The notes under the pieces were generated by a model. It was not told the origin of the DNA. It saw only the letters and a list, made by a program, of their open reading frames with translations, and ran no database searches. DNA of 64,000 nucleotides. Source: Chromohalobacter marismortui. Its GTDB lineage: Bacteria; Pseudomonadota; Gammaproteobacteria; Pseudomonadales; Halomonadaceae. Shown one piece after another: positions 19,067-28,188 of the stretch. Position numbers and translations under genes: made by a program. The stretch spans positions 62,001 through 126,000 of the forward strand of contig NZ_SOBR01000006.1 in assembly GCF_004364315.1 (NCBI RefSeq). Reading direction: 5' to 3'. The number at the start of each line of letters is the position of its first letter. The first letter of the stretch is position 1.

Positions 19067-20758
19067 TTACGCCAGGGCCTGTGCCTCGGCCGCCAGCCCC
19101 GACGCCGCCCCCTCCTGCCCCGCACGATTGAGCGCGCTCAACACGGCCTTGAGCGACGCACTGACGGTGTCGCCGTCTTCGGCCATGCCACTGATGCGCT
19201 GTCCCGCCACATTGAGTTGCACGAAGGCAATCGCCACGGCATCGCTGCCCTCGCCGAGCGCATGCTCGCTGTAATCGACGACGCTCACCGATTGCCCGGT
19301 ATGCGCCTGCCAAGCGCTCATGAACGCCGAAATGACACCATTGCCTTGCCCGTTCAAACGCACTGTCCGCTCGCCGTCGTTCAGCGATACCATCAAGCAT
19401 TCGGCGTCGTCACGGTCCAACCGATAACCGTTCAGCGAGAGCGGTTCATGGCGGAAGAAGGTGTCGGTCAGCACGTCGCGAATCCGCTGGCTGGAGAGTT
19501 CGCCACTCACCGTCTCGCTCACCGCCTGCACCGCCGGAGCCAGCTCCAGCGCCATCCAGCGCGGCAGGCTGATACCGTAATCGCGCTCGAGCAGGAACGT
19601 CATGCCGCCCTTGCCCGACTGGCTGTTGACGCGAATCACCGCCTGGTAGTCGCGCCCGATGTCACGCGGGTCGATCGGCAGATACGCCACCTGCCACGGC
19701 TCGTCCGCTTGCTGCTTTCTGAGCGACTTGCGGATGGCGTCCTGGTGGCTGCCGGAAAATGCGGTATAGACCATTTCCCCCACCCAAGGATGGCGTGGAT
19801 GCATGGGGATACCGGTACATTCCTGCACTACTTCGATGATCTCGTCGGGACGCGACAGATCGAGCTCGGGATCGATACCCTGGCTGTACAGATTCATCGC
19901 CAAGGTGACGATGTCCATGTTGCCGGTCCGCTCGCCATTGCCCAGCAACGTGCCTTCGACACGCTCGGCACCGGCCAGCAGGGCGAGCTCGGCGGACGCC
20001 ACCGCACCGCCGCGGTCATTGTGGGTATGCACCGAGATGATCACGCTGTCACGGCGGCTGATATGCTGGCAGAAATACTCGATCTGATCGGCATGGTGAT
20101 GCGGCCCTCCGACCTCGACCGTGGTCGGCAGATTGAGAATGCACTTGCTGTCGGGCGTCGGCTGCCAGACATCCATCACCGCCTCGCAGATGGCCAGCGA
20201 GAAGTCGATCTCGGTGCTGGAGAAACTCTCGGGCGTGTATTCGAAACGCCACTCGACCTCCGGATAGCGCGCGGCACATGCCTTCACCCAAGTAGCGCCC
20301 TGCACCGCGATATCGACGATGCCGGCGCGATCCATCTCGAACACGCGCTCGCGCTGCACGGTCGACGTGGAATTATACAAGTGCACGATGGCCCGCCTGG
20401 CGCCGACCAGCGACGCGAAGGTGCGCTCGATCAAATGCTCGCGGCATTGCACCAGCACGGCGATGGTGACGTCGTCGGGGATCTGGTCTTCCTCGATCAG
20501 CCAGCGCACGAAATCGTAATCGGGCTGACTGGCTGACGGAAAGCCGACCATGACCTCCTTGATGCCGACCTTGATGATCTGGTGCCACAGCCGCTGCTTC
20601 TGTTCGACGCTCATCGGTTCAAGCAGCGCCTGGTTGCCATCGCGCAGGTCCTCGCTGACCCAGGTCGGGGCCGCCACCAGATCACGATCCGGCCACTGAC
20701 GGTGAAAGGCGGGCACTCGGGGAGCGGGGCGATACTTGCGATGGTCGAAGCGGCTCAT
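19067..20758 (-). CDS. leuA: 2-isopropylmalate synthase, copy 1
   Basis: First committed enzyme of leucine synthesis, joining acetyl-CoA and 2-oxoisovalerate. The 563-residue protein has the HMGL-like TIM barrel with SEDLRDGNQALLEPM (substrate and metal binding), the metal ligands in HTHNDRGGAVAS and [17 protein letters not shown], and the C-terminal LeuA allosteric domain from about residue 430. The ATG at 20758 lies 8 nt after AGGA. A second, similar enzyme is encoded at 40746-42461. The gene is divergent from an Lrp-type regulator and has a structured leader, suggesting its own control. Confidence 0.95.
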   Translation of the reverse strand: MSRFDHRKYRPAPRVPAFHRQWPDRDLVAAPTWVSEDLRDGNQALLEPMSVEQKQRLWHQIIKVGIKEVMVGFPSASQPDYDFVRWLIEEDQIPDDVTIAVLVQCREHLIERTFASLVGARRAIVHLYNSTSTVQRERVFEMDRAGIVDIAVQGATWVKACAARYPEVEWRFEYTPESFSSTEIDFSLAICEAVMDVWQPTPDSKCILNLPTTVEVGGPHHHADQIEYFCQHISRRDSVIISVHTHNDRGGAVASAELALLAGAERVEGTLLGNGERTGNMDIVTLAMNLYSQGIDPELDLSRPDEIIEVVQECTGIPMHPRHPWVGEMVYTAFSGSHQDAIRKSLRKQQADEPWQVAYLPIDPRDIGRDYQAVIRVNSQSGKGGMTFLLERDYGISLPRWMALELAPAVQAVSETVSGELSSQRIRDVLTDTFFRHEPLSLNGYRLDRDDAECLMVSLNDGERTVRLNGQGNGVISAFMSAWQAHTGQSVSVVDYSEHALGEGSDAVAIAFVQLNVAGQRISGMAEDGDTVSASLKAVLSALNRAGQEGAASGLAAEAQALA

Positions 20759-20793
20759 GACAGGCGTCCTGCGAAAAATGAAGTGACGGAGCG

Positions 20794-20842
20794 CTACGAT
20801 TCGACCGCTCGACCGGCAGGCGGTGACACGACCGAATCGTAG
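20794..20842 (-). promoter_or_regulatory. Structured leader of leuA copy 1
   Basis: An outer perfect 10-bp stem (CTACGATTCG at 20794-20803, CGAATCGTAG at 20833-20842) encloses an inner 5-bp stem (ACCGC / GCGGT). On the leuA strand it is followed about 15 nt later by ATTTTT, and preceded by a second small hairpin near 20852-20870. It may be a cis-regulatory leader. Confidence 0.5.
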
Positions 20843-21034
20843 AAAGCGGAGCGTTTCCGGTAAGAAACGGGCACCGGGCCGGATCGGCATGAAGGTGCTG
20901 ATAGCGCCGGCACTTGTGGTGCCGACGGTCTCGCGGGCCAGCCATCGCGGCGAGCCCATCGCTTGTGGCAATGCACATAGTTTACGTCGTCACACCCCGC
21001 AGGGGATTGCAAATTCGACCTTCATTCGCGTCAC

Positions 21035-21058
21035 TTTTGGCATATAATTTTACCAAAA
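21035..21058 (+). promoter_or_regulatory. -10 element and overlapping palindrome before the Lrp-type gene
   Basis: TATAAT at 21043-21048 is a perfect -10 hexamer about 30 nt before the ATG. It sits inside the palindrome TTTTGG-N12-CCAAAA (21035-21058), a plausible autorepressor site for the regulator encoded next to it. No good -35 is visible. Confidence 0.5.
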
Positions 21059-21077
21059 CATCGTTAAGAGACATTTC

Positions 21078-21587
21078 ATGCCAAACAGCAACTCCCCGGC
21101 CGCCAACGTGACGCTCGATCGCTACGATCGTCAGATACTCGACATTCTGCAACGCCACGGACGCATCAATAATCAGGAGCTGGCCGAACGCATCGGCCTG
21201 TCGCCCTCTCCCTGCCTGCGTCGCGTGCGGGCCCTGGAGGACAATGGCATGATCACCGGCTACCGTGCCCTGGTGGACGCCAAACGGTTGGGCCATAGCC
21301 TCACGGCGCTCTTGCATATCTCCATGGACCGGCATACACCGGAACGCTTCGCCAACTTCGAAGCCAAGGTCGCGGCACTGCCCCAGGTGCAGGAATGCCT
21401 GCTGATCACCGGCCAGGAGGCCGACTATCAGCTCAAGGTCGTGGTCCACGACATGGATGACTACCAGAACCTGCTGCTCAACCAAATCACGCGTATCGAA
21501 GGTGTCACCGGGGCGCATTCCAGTTTCGTCCTGCGCCGAGTCCTCGAGCACCGCCCAGTGCCCGCGTATTCGGATGCGCCACACTGA
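21078..21587 (+). CDS. Lrp/AsnC-family transcriptional regulator
   Basis: 169-residue regulator: N-terminal helix-turn-helix (LDRYDRQILDILQRHGRINNQELAERIGLSPSPCLRRVRALE, about 13-53) and a C-terminal RAM ligand-binding domain with VQECLLITGQEADYQLKVVV. Lrp-family proteins sense amino acids, often leucine. Being divergent from leuA copy 1, this one is a good candidate for its local regulator; that link is inferred from position only. Confidence 0.93.
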   Translation: MPNSNSPAANVTLDRYDRQILDILQRHGRINNQELAERIGLSPSPCLRRVRALEDNGMITGYRALVDAKRLGHSLTALLHISMDRHTPERFANFEAKVAALPQVQECLLITGQEADYQLKVVVHDMDDYQNLLLNQITRIEGVTGAHSSFVLRRVLEHRPVPAYSDAPH

Positions 21588-21683
21588 CACCGCATATTAG
21601 ACCCTGGTGCAATGGCTGGTTAACAGAAAGGCTGTTACGTTTTTTGCATGCAATAGTCATCTACCGACAACAGGACATGAGCC

Positions 21684-22454
21684 ATGCAACTGCCCCGCAA
21701 CCCCTTCAAGGCCTCCCTCACCGGCGATACCCGCTACGGCTGCTGGGCCGGCTTCGCCACTGCTTACGCCACGGAGATCCTCGCGACCACGGGCTTCGAC
21801 TGGCTCTTGGTCGATGGCGAGCACGCGCCCAATACCGTGCCCACCATCCTCGCGCAGTTGCAGGCGCTGGCGCCCTATGCATGTGCAGCGGTCGTACGTG
21901 CCGTCAATCACGATCCGGCACTGATCAAGCAATTGCTCGATATCGGTACCCAGACGCTGATGATCCCCATGGTCGATACCGCCGATCAGGCGGCGCAACT
22001 GGTGGCCGCCACGCGTTACCCGCCACAGGGGTTTCGCGGCGTCGGCGGAGGCCTGACGCGCGCCACGCGCTGGGGCGAAGTGGAAGACTACATGGCGACA
22101 GCCCATGAAGAACTGTGCCTGATCGTGCAGGTGGAATCTCGCAGCGGGGTAGACAACGCCGAGGCCATCGCCGCCACCCCCGGCGTCGACGCCGTTTTCG
22201 TCGGCCCGTTCGATCTATCCACCGACATCGGGCATATCGGCAACCCCCATCACCCCGAGGTCCAGGCGATGATTCGACACACCCTGGACGCCACCCACGC
22301 CGCCGGAAAGGCCGCCGGCATTTTGGCGCCCGTCGAGGCGGACGCCAGACGCTATGCCGACTGGGGGTTCGATTTCATCGCCGTGGGCATCGATATCAGC
22401 CTGTTGCGACAAGCTGCCAAGGCGACCGTGTCACGCTACAAGGGCGCGGAATAG
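21684..22454 (+). CDS. HpcH/HpaI-family class II aldolase
   Basis: 256-residue pyruvate-dependent metal aldolase of the HpaI family. Typical segments are FDWLLVDGEHAPN (catalytic and metal environment), IPMVDTADQAAQLV, RYPPQGFRGVGGG, VQVESRSGVDN (Glu metal ligand) and VFVGPFDLSTDIG (Asp metal ligand). Family members split 4-hydroxy-2-oxo-heptanedioate or 2-keto-3-deoxy-L-rhamnonate; the substrate here is undetermined, as no catabolic cluster surrounds it. The ATG follows AGGA with 8 nt. Confidence 0.92.
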   Translation: MQLPRNPFKASLTGDTRYGCWAGFATAYATEILATTGFDWLLVDGEHAPNTVPTILAQLQALAPYACAAVVRAVNHDPALIKQLLDIGTQTLMIPMVDTADQAAQLVAATRYPPQGFRGVGGGLTRATRWGEVEDYMATAHEELCLIVQVESRSGVDNAEAIAATPGVDAVFVGPFDLSTDIGHIGNPHHPEVQAMIRHTLDATHAAGKAAGILAPVEADARRYADWGFDFIAVGIDISLLRQAAKATVSRYKGAE

Positions 22455-22513
22455 ACTGATACGGTGTGAACGTTCGCTATCATGCAACTCGCTAACAAAC
22501 TAAGAGTCCGCGC

Positions 22514-23125
22514 ATGAAACGGAAATTCGTCGCGACCGCCATGGTGGCTGCATTGGGAGGCGCCATGACGCTTGCTGCCTGTACGTCCGAACCACGCAAA
22601 ACACCGTCTCCCCCGACCAACGAAGAAACCACGGACTTCACGCTGTCGCCCTACCCCGTCAGGCTGCGCGCCGATGCCTCGCTCGAGCGTCTCACCGCGC
22701 CACAAACGGGGTACTTCGATACCGGCCACTGGCAGATCGCGGACGATGCCCCGGGCGAGCGTCTGATCACGCTGGCATTGCCGGGCTCCAACGACATCAC
22801 GGCCGCGCACTGGCGCCTGGGTGCGAGCCATGACACTAAAGCGATCGCTCACTGTCTGACACCGCCACCCAATGCCCACCCGCGATCCACCGCGAGCATC
22901 GATGGTCATGATGTCCAGGCCTTCACGCTCGACGACGCCGGCATGAGCCACTTTCAACAAATTAGGGGCTACCGCGCCGTGGTCGCCGACACGTGCTATG
23001 CCATCGACCTGATCGTCAACGGCACCCGCGGCAACGTCTACGACCCACCTCGCGAGCCGCCTTTCTCCCCCGATCACGCCATGCAGCGCCTGCGCGAGAT
23101 CAACGCAGGGCTCTCGCTGCCATGA
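22514..23125 (+). CDS. Hypothetical lipoprotein
   Basis: 203-residue predicted lipoprotein: MKRKFVATAMVAALGGAMTLAAC with the lipobox Cys at 23, then a Pro/Thr-rich linker and a globular domain containing three further Cys, including TCYAIDLIVNGTRGNVYDPP. I do not recognise the family. It lies 59 nt after the aldolase gene on the same strand and is followed by a strong terminator, so it may be the last gene of that transcript. Confidence 0.7.
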   Translation: MKRKFVATAMVAALGGAMTLAACTSEPRKTPSPPTNEETTDFTLSPYPVRLRADASLERLTAPQTGYFDTGHWQIADDAPGERLITLALPGSNDITAAHWRLGASHDTKAIAHCLTPPPNAHPRSTASIDGHDVQAFTLDDAGMSHFQQIRGYRAVVADTCYAIDLIVNGTRGNVYDPPREPPFSPDHAMQRLREINAGLSLP

Positions 23126-23127
23126 AA

Positions 23128-23160
23128 ATGCCGTGGCCAAAAGGCCACGGCATCGTTTTA
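23128..23160 (+). terminator. Intrinsic terminator after the lipoprotein gene
   Basis: Perfect 11-bp stem ATGCCGTGGCC / GGCCACGGCAT with an AAAA loop, followed by CGTTTTA, just 3 nt after the stop codon. Confidence 0.9.
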
Positions 23161-23177
23161 CCCTAGGCTTGCGGCGC

Positions 23178-23381
23178 TCAAGCGTAGGTATTGACCTGCG
23201 TGCCCACGGTGCCCGTCACGGCCAGCGACTGCTGCGGCGACACGGCCTCCATCAACTGCGACACGTGTGACGCCTGATTGTTGAGCGACTCCTTGAGCAG
23301 ACTCGCCTGCGCCTGCTGCTCAGCATTGTGCTGTTGCAGCGCCATCGCAGTGCCCACGGCCGCGTTCACGGATGTATCCAT
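23178..23381 (-). CDS. YjfB-family putative motility protein
   Basis: 67-residue protein starting MDTSVNAAVGTAMALQQHNAEQQ and ending in VSPQQSLAVTGTVGTQVNTYA, the pattern of the small YjfB/putative motility family. It is mostly helical and hydrophilic. It is preceded by AGGAGG with about 7 nt to the ATG. No flagellar genes are adjacent. Function is not established. Confidence 0.75.
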   Translation of the reverse strand: MDTSVNAAVGTAMALQQHNAEQQAQASLLKESLNNQASHVSQLMEAVSPQQSLAVTGTVGTQVNTYA

Positions 23382-23573
23382 GACACTTCCTCCTTGCTAT
23401 GAATGAATGCGCTTTACGCCCTCATGTTATCGGCTAGGACGCTACAAACTTTCATTGCCGTCGGCCGAAAGCGCACGAATGACGGTTCAGCATGTACCAA
23501 GCGCGCCATGAAGGCCACTTCCCTCCACGACAACGACACTGGCCGCGACCGCCTCGGACAGCCGCGGCCACGT

Positions 23574-23843
23574 CTACGTCAGCGCCTCTCCACAGTGGGG
23601 ACAGTAATCCGCCCGTGCGCGACGTGCCCCCGGTGGGGGCGTGCCCGTCATCGGCGCGTGGTCATCGTTTTCGAGCTGCAACGCCAGCGGCTCGAGCGGA
23701 TGCACCACGCCCCCTTCACGGTACAATCCCATGTCGCGCAGCAAACGCGCGTCCAGGTGCGCCAAGTCATCGAATGTCTGACGATCACGGCGGTTCCGAG
23801 TCGCCGCTTGCTTCATTCCCCGAAGGATTTCCCTCAATGTCAT
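23574..23843 (-). CDS. DUF1127 protein with C-terminal CPxCG motif
   Basis: 89-residue protein. Residues 1-45 form a DUF1127 module with RQTFDDLAHLDARLLRDMGL, the Arg-rich segment known from small RNA- or phosphate-related proteins of alpha- and gammaproteobacteria. The C-terminus ends in YCPHCGEALT, a single CPxCG half of a zinc ribbon, joined by a Pro/Gly/Ala linker. The ATG at 23843 follows CAGGAG with 8 nt. Function unknown. Confidence 0.75.
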   Translation of the reverse strand: MTLREILRGMKQAATRNRRDRQTFDDLAHLDARLLRDMGLYREGGVVHPLEPLALQLENDDHAPMTGTPPPGARRARADYCPHCGEALT

Positions 23844-24279
23844 CACGCGGTCTCCTGATCGAGGCCGAGATCCTGGCGGGAAACACAATCGAGGGGGGTG
23901 ATCGAGTCTGGCCGCGTTAGGATCCGCGGCCAGTGGAGAGTTCAGTCGATGGCACACGGACAGGCACGGGCTCGCAGGTCATGATTCATGACTGCGCCGC
24001 TGTTGCCTGTCCACATGGCTTGCATCGGTGGCATATCGAACTGCCTCTCATTGGGTGAAAGAAGGCTGAATAAGCCTTCACTTATTATTTTTAGACCCCG
24101 CGAGACGCGCCGTCAAATCTCAGGACAAAACAAATCGCCCCACTGCCATGGATGTCTGCCCGAGCGGACGCCCCTGCCATCTCGTGCCGTTGCCGCATAG
24201 AATGACGGTCCCCGACCATGCCCCTTCATAGCGCATGGAGCGCCAGGCTCATACAAGCACGCTCACAAAAGGATGTGAC
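23844..24279. other. Divergent intergenic region with an orphan terminator
   Basis: About 435 bp between the divergent DUF1127 and small-membrane-protein genes. No open frame here has a ribosome binding site and a believable product. It contains an intrinsic-terminator-like hairpin (24061-24092) with no gene on its 5' side. Confidence 0.5.
24061..24092 (+). terminator. Orphan intrinsic terminator
   Basis: Stem GAAGGCT / AGCCTTC (7 bp) with loop GAATA, followed by the T-rich tract TTATTATTTTT. No protein-coding gene precedes it on the plus strand, so it could end a small RNA. Confidence 0.55.
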
Positions 24280-24573
24280 ATGCAGATCGACAGATTCTTC
24301 CATTGGCTCGGCGAGTTCCTCGGCGATGCCTTGCGCGTCGTGGTCGACGCACTCTCCACCCTGTTCGCGGGGCTGTGGGTCGCCATCGATCGTTTCTTCG
24401 ACGGTCTCGCCGGCTCATTGGGCGTCGCCCCCTCGCTCATCAATCTGATCGTGCTGATCATCGGCGTGTGGATGCTTTACCGGGGCATCCGCGCGCTCGC
24501 CCGACGTGCCTTCGTCGGCGGTATCCTATGGCTGTTCCTCGGTCTGCTCGTGCTCGGCTGGCTCATCCGCTGA
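24280..24573 (+). CDS. Small hydrophobic membrane protein
   Basis: 97-residue protein MQIDRFFHWLGEFLGDAL... with an amphipathic N-terminal half and two C-terminal hydrophobic helices (about 50-70 and 78-96) separated by RGIRALARRAFVGG. The ATG is 6 nt after AGGA. No family is recognised; the third-position GC bias supports coding. Confidence 0.65.
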   Translation: MQIDRFFHWLGEFLGDALRVVVDALSTLFAGLWVAIDRFFDGLAGSLGVAPSLINLIVLIIGVWMLYRGIRALARRAFVGGILWLFLGLLVLGWLIR

Positions 24574-24656
24574 AGCCCTTTCTCTAGAGGACGTTCTCTT
24601 GGGCACCGTCCTCTGACATGCTTCGATACAACAGTCCACGCAAAACGTGCCCACGT

Positions 24657-24687
24657 AAAAACGCCGCTGCCAAGGCAGCGGCGTTTT
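24657..24687. terminator. Bidirectional terminator, small membrane gene / pepN
   Basis: A-rich flank, stem ACGCCGCTGC / GCAGCGGCGT with CAAG loop, and TTTT on the other side. It works for both converging transcripts. Confidence 0.9.
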
Positions 24688-24715
24688 GCCGTCACGTTCG
24701 TGCCACAGTCGGCGA

Positions 24716-27355
24716 TCAGGCCTCGGCCAGTGCCTGCTCGACCATTTCAAAGACGTTGGGCGAGAGCTCCTCGGCACGAATGCGTTCGAGTTCGGCTTTC
24801 ATCAACGCCTGACGCTGCTCGTCGAAGCGCTGCCAACGGGTCAGCGGGGTGATGATGCGCGCGGCGATCTCGGGATTGAGGCTGTTGAGCTCGATCACCA
24901 CATCCGCCAGCAGGCGATACCCCTCACCGTCGAGCCGATGGAAGTTGATCCGGTTCTGCGCTGCGAAGGCACCGATCAGCGCGCGCACCTTGTTGGGATT
25001 CTTGAGCGAGAACAGCGGATGCGCCATCAGGTATTTGACGCGTTCCAGCACATCCGCCTGCGGGCGTGTGACCTGGATGGTGAACCACTGGTTCATCACC
25101 AACGGATCATGCGCCCATTTCTCGCCGAACGCCTTGAGCGCCGGTTCGGCGATGTCACTACGCGAGCTGTGTACCAACATCGTCAAGGCGGCGCGCACAT
25201 CGGTCATGTTGTCCTCGGCGTCGACCTGTGCCTCGGCCAGTGACACGCCTTCATCGTCCTCGATGCTCATCAGGTATTCGAGCGCCACATTCTTCACCCG
25301 ACGCCGTGCGATTTGCTCCGGCTCCGGCGCGTAAGGCGCGTCGCTGCGGTGGGCTTCATGAATGGCCAGGAACTCGTCGCGCAGGGCCGTGGCGAGCGAC
25401 TGCTTGACGAAGACGCGCGCGGCGTGGATGGCATCCACATCGACCATCGGCTGCTGCTCGGCGATGTAGGCTTCCGAGGGCAGCGTCAGCATCTCGGCGA
25501 GCACTGCCTTGTCGTCGGTCTCGGTGGTCAACAGACGTCGATAGGCATCGATGACACGACTGTCCATGACCTTTTCAACCCCATTGCGATGCGCCGCAAT
25601 GAGGTCGTCGAGAGCCAGCATGGTCAGCCGTTGTCCCGCGTCCCAGCGGTTGAAATCGTCCGCGTCGTGGGTCAGCAAAAAGGACAGTTCCTCGCGCGAA
25701 TACGGATAGCGCAGGTAGACCGGCGCCGAGAAGCCGCGCAGCAGCGATGGCGTCGGCGCCTCGTCGATGTCGGTGAAGACATAGGTCTGTTCGCTGTCGC
25801 GCAGGTGCAGCACCGTCTCATGACCCAAGGCCTCGCCATTCAGCGTCAGCGATAGATCTCGTCCGGACTTGGTGCCCACCAGCCCCATGCGCACCGGGAT
25901 ATGCAGCGGCAGTTTCTCCGCCTGACCGGGCGTGGGTGGCGTACGCTGGGAAAGTCGCAAGTGATACTCGCACTTGGCGTAATCGTATTCGCCATGGGCG
26001 TCGATCTCCGGGGTGCCGGCTTGCGAATACCAGCGCATGAACTGGCTCAGGTCGAGCCCTGAGACTTCCGCCATGCAATCGACGAAATCCTCGATGGTCA
26101 CCGCCTGGCCGTCGAAGCGTGCGAAGTACAGATCCGACCCCTGACGGAATGTCTCCCAACCGAGAAGGTGACGCAGCATGCGTACGATCTCGGCCCCCTT
26201 CTCGTAAATCGTCAGCGTATAGAAGTTGGAGATCTCGATATAATGGTCGGGACGCACCGGGTGTGCCGTGGGTCCGGCATCTTCGGCGAACTGCGCCGTG
26301 CGGAAGAAAGAGACGTCCTCGATGCGCTTGACCGGCGCGGAGTTGGTATCGGCGCTGAAGGTCTGGTCACGGAAGACCGTGAAGCCTTCCTTCAACGAGA
26401 GCTGGAACCAATCACGGCAGGTCACGCGGTTACCCGACCAGTTATGGAAATACTCGTGTGCCACGATGCCTTCCACACGCTGGAAGGCCGCGTCGGTGGC
26501 GGTCTGTGGATGCGTCAGCACCGCCACCGAGTTGAAGATATTGAGCCCCTTGTTCTCCATGGCGCCCATATTGAAGTCGTTGACGGCGACGATCATGAAG
26601 CGGTCGAGATCGTATTCGCGACCGTAGGTCTCTTCATCCCACTGCATGGCGCGCTTGAGCGAGGCCATGGCATGGTCGGTCTTGTCCAGGTTCTCCGGCT
26701 CGACCCAGATCTGCAAGGTGACGTCACGCCCGCTCATCGTGGTGAACCGATCCTCGACCTTCTCGAGCTTGCCCGCCACCAGGGCGAACAGATAACTCGG
26801 CTTGGGATGCGGGTCTTCCCACGTCACGAAGTGCCGGCCATTCGGCAACTCACCGCTTTCCACCGGATTGCCGTTGGAGAGCAGCACCGGCGCCTCGGTC
26901 TTGTCCCCGATCACCGTGGTGGAAAAGGTCGCCATGACGTCCGGGCGGTCGGGGTAGAAGGTGATCCGCCGAAAGCCTTCCGGTTCGCACTGGGTGCAGA
27001 ACATGCCGCTGGACACATAAAGTCCCTCGAGGGCGGTATTGGCGGCCGGGTCGATCGACACCTCGGTATCCAGCAAAAAGCGCTCCGGCACGCTGGCGAT
27101 GGTCAGCCCCTCGTCATCGACCTCGTACTCATCGGCCTGCAGCTCCTGCCCATCCACGGCAATGCGCACCAGCGACAGCTTGTCGCCGGCAAAGCGCAGC
27201 GGAAGTCCTGCCTCGCGCTCAGGGTGGCGCTCGACATGCAGGCGCGCCGTCACCGTGGTGGCCGAGGGGGCCAGGTCGAATTTCAGCTCGGTATGCGTCA
27301 CCCGATAGGCGGGCGGCAGGTAATCCTTGAGATAGGTCGCTTGCGGTTCGGACAT
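24716..27355 (-). CDS. pepN: Aminopeptidase N
   Basis: M1-family zinc aminopeptidase of the cytoplasm that removes N-terminal residues from peptides. The 879-residue product matches E. coli PepN (870). The exopeptidase motif GAMENKG precedes the zinc site HEYFH (residues 300-304), followed by WFQLSLKEGFTVFRDQ with the third zinc ligand Glu. The C-terminal helical domain is complete. The ATG at 27355 follows AAGGAG with 9 nt; a longer reading frame starting at 27439 has no such site. It has its own terminator. Confidence 0.98.
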   Translation of the reverse strand: MSEPQATYLKDYLPPAYRVTHTELKFDLAPSATTVTARLHVERHPEREAGLPLRFAGDKLSLVRIAVDGQELQADEYEVDDEGLTIASVPERFLLDTEVSIDPAANTALEGLYVSSGMFCTQCEPEGFRRITFYPDRPDVMATFSTTVIGDKTEAPVLLSNGNPVESGELPNGRHFVTWEDPHPKPSYLFALVAGKLEKVEDRFTTMSGRDVTLQIWVEPENLDKTDHAMASLKRAMQWDEETYGREYDLDRFMIVAVNDFNMGAMENKGLNIFNSVAVLTHPQTATDAAFQRVEGIVAHEYFHNWSGNRVTCRDWFQLSLKEGFTVFRDQTFSADTNSAPVKRIEDVSFFRTAQFAEDAGPTAHPVRPDHYIEISNFYTLTIYEKGAEIVRMLRHLLGWETFRQGSDLYFARFDGQAVTIEDFVDCMAEVSGLDLSQFMRWYSQAGTPEIDAHGEYDYAKCEYHLRLSQRTPPTPGQAEKLPLHIPVRMGLVGTKSGRDLSLTLNGEALGHETVLHLRDSEQTYVFTDIDEAPTPSLLRGFSAPVYLRYPYSREELSFLLTHDADDFNRWDAGQRLTMLALDDLIAAHRNGVEKVMDSRVIDAYRRLLTTETDDKAVLAEMLTLPSEAYIAEQQPMVDVDAIHAARVFVKQSLATALRDEFLAIHEAHRSDAPYAPEPEQIARRRVKNVALEYLMSIEDDEGVSLAEAQVDAEDNMTDVRAALTMLVHSSRSDIAEPALKAFGEKWAHDPLVMNQWFTIQVTRPQADVLERVKYLMAHPLFSLKNPNKVRALIGAFAAQNRINFHRLDGEGYRLLADVVIELNSLNPEIAARIITPLTRWQRFDEQRQALMKAELERIRAEELSPNVFEMVEQALAEA

Positions 27356-27499
27356 CGATCGACGCTCCTTGAGATCGGGGCATGCACTCGCCCCCAAGAC
27401 ATCGCCTCGCGCACAAAACGCGAGGGGCATGCCGGGCATTGTACGGCGTCCGATGGAGTCGGCTCAAAAGTGCGGGCTAGACCGCGCCTCGTCTGGTCC

Positions 27500-27934
27500 T
27501 CAGCGGGACTCCTGGCGCTGGCTGGAAGAGGATTCCTCGAAGGATGACAACACCGGGCACCGCCCCGGCGACGGTGTGGGGCGGGTCACGATCCATACCG
27601 CGATGCCCGCCAGACCCACGATCAACGCTACTCGCAGCGCGAGTGAATCGACCGTGAAGGCAATCACGCCCATCGAGACAGCCAGCATGGCGCATGCCAT
27701 CCATTTGGCATGGCGGGGAATGGCGCGTTCGCGTTCCCAGGCGAGAATGGAGGGACCAAAGCGCGGATGACACCGAATCCAGTTGGCGAAACGCGGTGAG
27801 CTCTTCGAAGCCGCCCAGACCGCTACCAACATGAAGCACGTCGTCGGCATGACCGGCAAAAACAAACCGACCACCCCCAAAGAGAAGCTGACGCCAGCCA
27901 AGCAGATGAACAATAGTTTGCGTATATCGTACAT
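27500..27934 (-). CDS. DUF454 (YbaN-like) membrane protein
   Basis: 144-residue inner-membrane protein with the DUF454 pattern LAGVSFSLGVVGLFLPVMPTTCFMLVAVWAASKSSPRFANWI, then HPRFGPSILAWERERAIPRHAKWMA and two C-terminal helices. The Ser/Glu/Gln-rich tail after residue 125 is an addition to the usual family length. The ATG at 27934 is preceded by AAGGTGG about 8 nt away; an upstream in-frame ATG at 28108 is less likely. Function unknown. Confidence 0.85.
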   Translation of the reverse strand: MYDIRKLLFICLAGVSFSLGVVGLFLPVMPTTCFMLVAVWAASKSSPRFANWIRCHPRFGPSILAWERERAIPRHAKWMACAMLAVSMGVIAFTVDSLALRVALIVGLAGIAVWIVTRPTPSPGRCPVLSSFEESSSSQRQESR

Positions 27935-28188
27935 GCGCCGCGCCACCTTGCCTTGATAGAGGGAAACGCCGAGCTTCACGCGAGATCGCTGGCAGGCATG
28001 GCGAAGCCCGACGCCACCTCTTTCATTAGAAGCCCGAATAGCGTATCCAGAGAAATCGTCCCTTGCTATCGAGGCGATTATCGCCAAGGACTGGACACGT
28101 GCGTTCATTCTAGCGCAAAGCGAGGGGCCAAGACCAAGGCGGCGGCCTCATCGGCTCACGATCACAAGCCTTCCTCCTGCAGTCGGCA

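Larger units (their letters stand above)
20759..21077. promoter_or_regulatory. leuA/lrp divergent regulatory region
   Basis: About 320 bp between the divergent leuA and Lrp-type starts. It contains the long hairpin listed at 20794-20842 on the leuA side and the -10 element and palindrome near 21035-21058 on the regulator side. Open frames within it lack good start signals. Confidence 0.6.
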
